Shown in pieces: positions 59,914 to 64,000 of a stretch of 64,000 bases of DNA (the stretch's first letter is position 1; each line of letters opens with the position of its first letter). The stretch covers positions 1 through 64,000 of the forward strand of contig JAEZQK010000030.1 of the NCBI GenBank assembly GCA_023413135.1. Direction: 5' to 3'. The notes beneath the pieces are model-generated. The model worked only from the letters and a program-made list of their open reading frames with translations. It searched no databases and was not told the origin of the DNA. This DNA comes from Bacillota bacterium (GTDB lineage Bacteria; Bacillota; Clostridia; Christensenellales; Aristaeellaceae). Position numbers and translations under genes: made by a program.

Positions 59914-60567
59914 TTATTCCGCATTCCGTACGATGCTCATCACTGCCACGGCGCTTGCATCCCCTTGGCCGGTTAGCAAATTCTTGGGCGCGTGGATGTT
60001 GAACATGAAGCCATTCTCGCCATATTTTTCATCGATGCCTTTAGAAAACTCCTCCCCCATGGCAATGTGCTCCACCCGGCCTAAGACAAGGGAGATGATG
60101 CCTGCGCCGGACAGGTCCAGCGATTGCGTAAACTTGCACTCCAGGCAAAGGAATGCTTCCCTGATGCGGGGTGCGCCCACCGCAGCCGCCGCTTCCTTTG
60201 TAAAGCCACCGGCCTCGAACTCATCGGTATCCTCGCCATTCTCCTGGATGGTCTTGTTCAGGTTTTCATAATAGTCCTTGGAAAGGAAATTGACCACAAA
60301 TTCCCCTGTACGGATGATGTTTTTGTAGGTATGGCCATGCTGGCTGAGCCCACCCAGGATGGCGTGGAAAGCCTGGCCATCGCCGCAAAAGGTGCTCCAG
60401 GAATGAAAGCATACGTTGGGCTGCCCGTTTTCCTTGAGGGTGGTAATGGCGAAAAGCAGGTTGGGGATGCCGCAGGCGTATTCCAAGTGGGAGAAGAAGC
60501 TGTATTCCCCGTCCCAGGTAGGTATGAAATTTTCGGGCTTTACGGTGCCCATTTCAATCTTTTTCAT
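59914..60567 (-). CDS. Flavin reductase-like (FMN-binding) protein
   Basis: 217 residues of the flavin-reductase-like split-barrel family (PNLLFAITTLKENGQPNVCFHSWSTFCGDGQAFHAILGGLSQHGHTYKNIIRTGEFVVNFLS, LVLGRVEHIAM). It probably binds FMN; the electron acceptor is unknown. GGAGGG precedes the ATG, which lies inside the end of the upstream WYL regulator (14-base overlap), so the two form an operon. Confidence 0.85.
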   Translation of the reverse strand: MKKIEMGTVKPENFIPTWDGEYSFFSHLEYACGIPNLLFAITTLKENGQPNVCFHSWSTFCGDGQAFHAILGGLSQHGHTYKNIIRTGEFVVNFLSKDYYENLNKTIQENGEDTDEFEAGGFTKEAAAAVGAPRIREAFLCLECKFTQSLDLSGAGIISLVLGRVEHIAMGEEFSKGIDEKYGENGFMFNIHAPKNLLTGQGDASAVAVMSIVRNAE

Positions 60568-61537
60568 AAGTGTCCCTCCTTTTTTTCTTCTCTTTGATTA
60601 TATCGGAGGAACAGGACACCTGTTTGTCTTGTTCATTGTAGGCCTCAACCATTTTTTTCGCGATTGCCTGAATTTCCTCCACCATATCATAAGGTTCCAC
60701 CACCCTGGCCTTGTCCCCAAAACCAAGAATCCAGCTTACAATGTACGATCTGTTGGTGTAGCCTGATTCAAAGCGCAAAAATCCGTCCGGCTGCTTAATA
60801 AAGCAGCCGCGGCCATAGCTATCGATCAATTGATACAGCACCGACGGGTCAAACAATACAACGACACGGTGCCCGTCCGGAAACCGGGCCTCAAAATCCA
60901 TGCTGCCGGGCGGTATTTCCCGCGGCGTGAAGATACTATCCAGCACCTCAAGCTCCCACAGGCGGTTCAATTTGAACAGGCGGAAATCCTTTCTGTCCAT
61001 GCAAAACCCGAGCATATACCAGGCCGACCACTGAAAAGCGATGCAATAGGGCTCTATCCGGCGGCGGGATTGCCCCTTTTCGGAATAGTAGTCAAAGGCG
61101 ATGAGCCTGGACTTTGTGATTGCCTGCTTGATAGACGCGATCTTTTCCGAAAGGCTGCTTTTGTAGTGGGAGGACAGGTTGATGATCATGTTCTCCTTGA
61201 GCGAAACTACCGCGCCGCTGTTTTTTGCAAGCTTGTCCAGCATCCGCTCCATCTGCGTGCCGGAGGATACGGTGCCGATGCCTTTCAATGCGGCCAGCAG
61301 CGTTTGCAGCTCCTCCGCGGTGAGCACGGACTTATCCAGCTTGTAGCCTTCAGCCAGAGAAATGCCGCCGTTGCCGCCCTGTTTTGTGATCACCGGGATG
61401 CCGGCCATGCAAAGCGCGTCGATGTCCCGCCCGATGGTGCGGCGGGTGACTTCAAACTTTTGGGCCAGCTGCGGCGCGGTAACGGAGCCGCTTTGCAAAA
61501 GCGTGGTCAGGATGCCCATGAGCCTGTCGAGTTTCAT
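60554..61537 (-). CDS. HTH_11/WYL-domain transcriptional regulator
   Basis: 327 residues. N-terminal DeoR-like winged helix (RLMGILTTLLQSGSVTAPQLAQKFEVTRRTIGRDIDAL, residues 5-42), a linker helical part, then the WYL domain (LIAFDYYSEKGQSRRRIEPYCIAFQWSAWYMLGFC) and a C-terminal WCX-like extension. The Lys-rich tail is part of the overlap with the flavin reductase gene. It likely controls that gene; the ligand is unknown. Confidence 0.9.
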   Translation of the reverse strand: MKLDRLMGILTTLLQSGSVTAPQLAQKFEVTRRTIGRDIDALCMAGIPVITKQGGNGGISLAEGYKLDKSVLTAEELQTLLAALKGIGTVSSGTQMERMLDKLAKNSGAVVSLKENMIINLSSHYKSSLSEKIASIKQAITKSRLIAFDYYSEKGQSRRRIEPYCIAFQWSAWYMLGFCMDRKDFRLFKLNRLWELEVLDSIFTPREIPPGSMDFEARFPDGHRVVVLFDPSVLYQLIDSYGRGCFIKQPDGFLRFESGYTNRSYIVSWILGFGDKARVVEPYDMVEEIQAIAKKMVEAYNEQDKQVSCSSDIIKEKKKRRDTYEKD

Positions 61538-61657
61538 ACCTGTTTACGAATTCTCCTTCCGGTGCGGTGTAAGCAGATAAAACCTTTTTGCTATCAGGTG
61601 CCAGCCAAGTGAGCGGGTAATTATCGCCTGCCCAGCTTGGTATCCTGGCCGCAACGT

Positions 61658-61780
61658 GCGGGCGATTGATAATCGCCCCTACGGTTGAAAAGAGTTTATT
61701 GGCTTTTCTTCCGGCTTCTTTATGTCCCGGTAGTGAAGTCAACAACCATACGGCGTCGTAGGGGCGATTATTAAGTGCCC
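61658..61780 (+). repeat. MITE-like element, copy D
   Basis: Left end intact (GCGGGCGATT...CCCCTACG), core as in copies A and B (TTTATTGGCTTTTCTTCCGGC, CCGGTAGTGAAGTCAACAA, ATACGGCGTCGTAGGGGCG). The right end breaks off at ATTAAGTGCCC, where the CATCTGGCTC repeat begins. Lies in the 562-base gap 61538-62099, which has no gene. Confidence 0.85.
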
Positions 61781-61992
61781 ATCTGGCTCAATCGGCGCAT
61801 TGCTCACTGCCGTTCGCACTACCATCCGACTCAATCGGCGCGCTGCTGCGCTGCCGCTTGCATCGCTTGTTTCGTCGGCCTCCTTCGTCTCGCTTCATCC
61901 GCCACAGGCGGCGCTCGATTTCGGAGCCTGTTTCGCCAGCCTCCTCCACATCGCCCTACTCTGCCACTGGCAGGGGCGGTGTTCCGGAGCCC
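61779..61992. repeat. Dispersed repeat, CATCTGGCTCAATCG family, copy 2 (enlarged)
   Basis: Shares both ends with 18523-18631 but carries about 100 extra bases that look like a second, degenerate unit (ACTCAATCGGCGCGCTGCTG, then TTTCGTCGGCCTCC). It directly abuts copy D of the MITE-like element. Confidence 0.68.
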
Positions 61993-62099
61993 GCTGAGCA
62001 CCGGTTATATTTCGATATACACATGAAAAGCCCTGCATGACAAAGCGATACCCTGGCAGCATAGGCCGCCAGGGCAATGTCAGTATGGATAAAAAACTT

Positions 62100-64000
62100 T
62101 TACTTCATAGGCGTAAGCCGCAGCGAGAAGGTGAATGCTGTCTCGTTGAAGGCATACTTCGTAAGCAGCCTGGGCCCGCAGCTGTTGGAGCCGATGCCGT
62201 TCAGCCTGTAATCCATGCAAAGCACCGGACCGGCCGCCTTTTGCAGCTCGTAATTGTGCGCCTTTTTCGTCAGCTCCTCCTGGGTGTAGGGAGATAGCTG
62301 GAAGGAGAAGTCCGTTTCGCTGTCCATGCGCAAGCCAAAGCCGTCACAGGCCGTAACCTCCGCAAAGGCGCAGCCAAAGTGGCTGCCGTTCTCCTGGGGC
62401 CGCAAGTAATCCTCATGGTTCTTTTCCGCCGTGGTGGAAAACACGCACATAAAGGACGCGCGGTGCTTATCCACATAGCTTTCATAGGGGCCATAGCCCA
62501 GGTACCGGGCGTTTTGCACATCGCTTGGCAGCTTGAGCCGGAGGCCAAACCTGGGCAGGGAAGGCATGGCTTCATCCTTTTCACAGGAAAAGCTTACATC
62601 CATCGCCCCGTCCTTCCCGATCACATACCTTGCCTGTACCTGCAAAATAGGCTGCAGGTAAACGGGAGCAAGGTTAAGGCGGCAGTTGATGACGGCCAGC
62701 CCATCTTTTTCTTCGGCCGTTGCCTCATAGGCCCTCTGGATCGCCCGGTCATACCCTGCCTTGATCCAGTCATTCTTCAGGTTGCGGTCGTTGTCGGTGG
62801 GGGCGCGCCAGATATTGAGCAGCATGGGTTCGGTAATCAGGCTGCGGTTGCCCGCCACCATCTGGTCAAAAGCGCCCAGACGCACATCGAACCGGTAACG
62901 GAAATCGGGGCCGGAGACGGTGATATACCGGTAGTCCTGCTTAATTTCCACTCCGCCTTGAGACAGTGCCTTCAGCTTGCGTTCCGTGCGCCGGAGTACG
63001 AACTGGTCGCGGCCAAGCAGCATGCCTGCCGGGATCAGGGGATGGCTGCTCGATGCCTTGTAGGTAATGTTCATGAAGCAATCGCCGCTGGAAGGCACAT
63101 CATAAGCCAACGTATATGATTTTTCACCCCTGGGCGGGAGGGAGAAACCGGTGATTTCACCCGTTTGAACGGCATCCCCATCCTTGGTTACGGCAAAGGA
63201 AACGGTCAATATGTCCTTTGCATCCGCAAAGTCCAGGGTGCTGGTAAAGATGACTTCGCCCTTTGTAAGGTCGCCGGCCTTGGCCCTTACCGGCCTTATT
63301 ACATTTTGGTATTCCTTCAAGCCCGTATGGGGCCTGCGGTCGGGGTAGACCAGGCCATCCATGCAGAAGTTGCCGTCGTGAGGGAACTCGCCGAAATCGC
63401 CGCCGTAAAAATACTTTTTCAGGCCTTCGGGCGTTTTGCCCATGTACACCGTATGGTCGCACCATTCCCACACAAAGCCGCCGCACAGACCAGGATGTTT
63501 CTCCATCATCTCCCAATAGTCTTCCGCATCCCCCGGGCCGTTGCCCATGGCGTGGATGTACTCGCACAGCACATAGGGCTTTTTCACCTGCCCGTCGCCG
63601 AAGTAATCTTCGATTTCCTGGATGGAGGGGTACATGCGGCTGTACACATCCAGCGCATCCTGGCTGGCGGGATCATCCTTGGGCTGATGATGGGCGCCCT
63701 CGTAATGCACAAGGCGGGAAGGATCGTACTCCTTCACCCACCGGGCCGCCGCGTCGAAGTTGACACCGTAGCCAGCTTCGTTGCCCAAGGACCAGAAGAT
63801 CACCGCGGGGCAGTTTTTATCGCGGATCACGTTGCGCTGCACGCGGTCCAGAATCGCTTGCTTGAAGCGTGGGTCGCGGGCAATGGCGCCATAGTTGTAA
63901 TCGAAGTCCCCGCCCAGCTTTTCCGCGCAGCCGTGGCTTTCCACATCGGACTCGGCGATCATGTAAAAGCCATACTTACTGCATAGCTGCGGGAACCAGG
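62100..64000 (-). CDS. GH2 beta-galactosidase (C-terminal part, cut by the window)
   Basis: At least 633 residues; the frame is open through base 64000 and continues WFPQLCSKYGFY before the first internal ATG, so the N-terminus is outside. It contains the LacZ-type catalytic acid in FWSLGNEAGYG and the nucleophile glutamate in VLCEYIHAMGNGPG, then FVWEWCDH, the small beta domain and the C-terminal Bgal_small domain (LLNIWRAPTDNDRNLKNDW, RFGLRLKLPSDVQNARYLGYGPYESYVDK). Hydrolyses terminal beta-galactosides. Confidence 0.93.
   Translation of the reverse strand, partial: WFPQLCSKYGFYMIAESDVESHGCAEKLGGDFDYNYGAIARDPRFKQAILDRVQRNVIRDKNCPAVIFWSLGNEAGYGVNFDAAARWVKEYDPSRLVHYEGAHHQPKDDPASQDALDVYSRMYPSIQEIEDYFGDGQVKKPYVLCEYIHAMGNGPGDAEDYWEMMEKHPGLCGGFVWEWCDHTVYMGKTPEGLKKYFYGGDFGEFPHDGNFCMDGLVYPDRRPHTGLKEYQNVIRPVRAKAGDLTKGEVIFTSTLDFADAKDILTVSFAVTKDGDAVQTGEITGFSLPPRGEKSYTLAYDVPSSGDCFMNITYKASSSHPLIPAGMLLGRDQFVLRRTERKLKALSQGGVEIKQDYRYITVSGPDFRYRFDVRLGAFDQMVAGNRSLITEPMLLNIWRAPTDNDRNLKNDWIKAGYDRAIQRAYEATAEEKDGLAVINCRLNLAPVYLQPILQVQARYVIGKDGAMDVSFSCEKDEAMPSLPRFGLRLKLPSDVQNARYLGYGPYESYVDKHRASFMCVFSTTAEKNHEDYLRPQENGSHFGCAFAEVTACDGFGLRMDSETDFSFQLSPYTQEELTKKAHNYELQKAAGPVLCMDYRLNGIGSNSCGPRLLTKYAFNETAFTFSLRLTPMK

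Overview
The window looks like a chromosomal segment of a GC-rich, anaerobic, low-branching Firmicute (class Clostridia; a Christensenellales- or Oscillospirales-like gut lineage is my best guess, from gene content only). Supporting signs are strong AGGAGG-type ribosome sites, a FabK/FabT type fatty-acid operon, AdhE, LplABC-like sugar transporters, DegV, and many small palindromic intergenic repeats. There are no rRNA, tRNA, CRISPR or transposase genes that I can see. About 50 genes are supported.

Layout. (1) 199-6977, minus strand: a polyamine cluster, speD-speA-speE-speB-carboxynorspermidine dehydrogenase-nspC. It encodes two different routes to spermidine side by side. The first 263 bases are a perfect fold-back of the nspC 3' end and are probably an assembly artefact. 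(2) 7635-14156: an amidase, AraC/GyrI regulator and Fe-S CCG protein operon, a secreted protein, a TauE-type permease with a YkvA-like protein, and a frameshifted methyltransferase. (3) 14640-16634: a solitary AT-rich GHKL ATPase, probably acquired horizontally. (4) 16751-23210: gltB and gltD, separated by about 410 bp of tandem structured repeats. (5) 23847-28598: adhE under a likely Rex operator, then a glutaminase-like gene. (6) 38049-28601, minus strand: an LplABC-type sugar ABC transporter, a LacI regulator, a GH94 phosphorylase-like enzyme and a GH39 glycosidase, under one strong promoter with two LacI-type operators. (7) 45167-38814: a Dpp/Opp-type transporter with a glycerophosphodiester phosphodiesterase, with a second LacI regulator upstream. 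(8) 46784-48010: an XRE regulator with a membrane domain. (9) 58802-48554: a complete type II fatty-acid synthesis operon, fabT-fabH-acpP-fabK-fabD-fabG-fabF-accB-fabZ-accC-accD-accA, ending in a degV/fakB-like gene, under a perfect consensus promoter with a FabT-type palindrome at the start site. (10) 59313-64000: a small secreted orphan with its own consensus promoter, a flavin reductase with a WYL regulator, and the C-terminal part of a GH2 beta-galactosidase that runs off the window.

The intergenic spaces hold at least seven families of short non-coding repeats. The most prominent is a roughly 122-125 bp MITE-like element with hairpin-forming terminal inverted repeats (four copies plus a solitary end). 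The gltB-gltD gap holds tandem units whose stems differ by compensating base changes, which points to selection on RNA structure.

The best candidates for something undescribed are the gltB-gltD structured repeats, the stand-alone GHKL ATPase with a possible nuclease-like C-terminus, and the double spermidine pathway with an overlapping speE-speB pair. All functional statements come from reading motifs; no database search was run.
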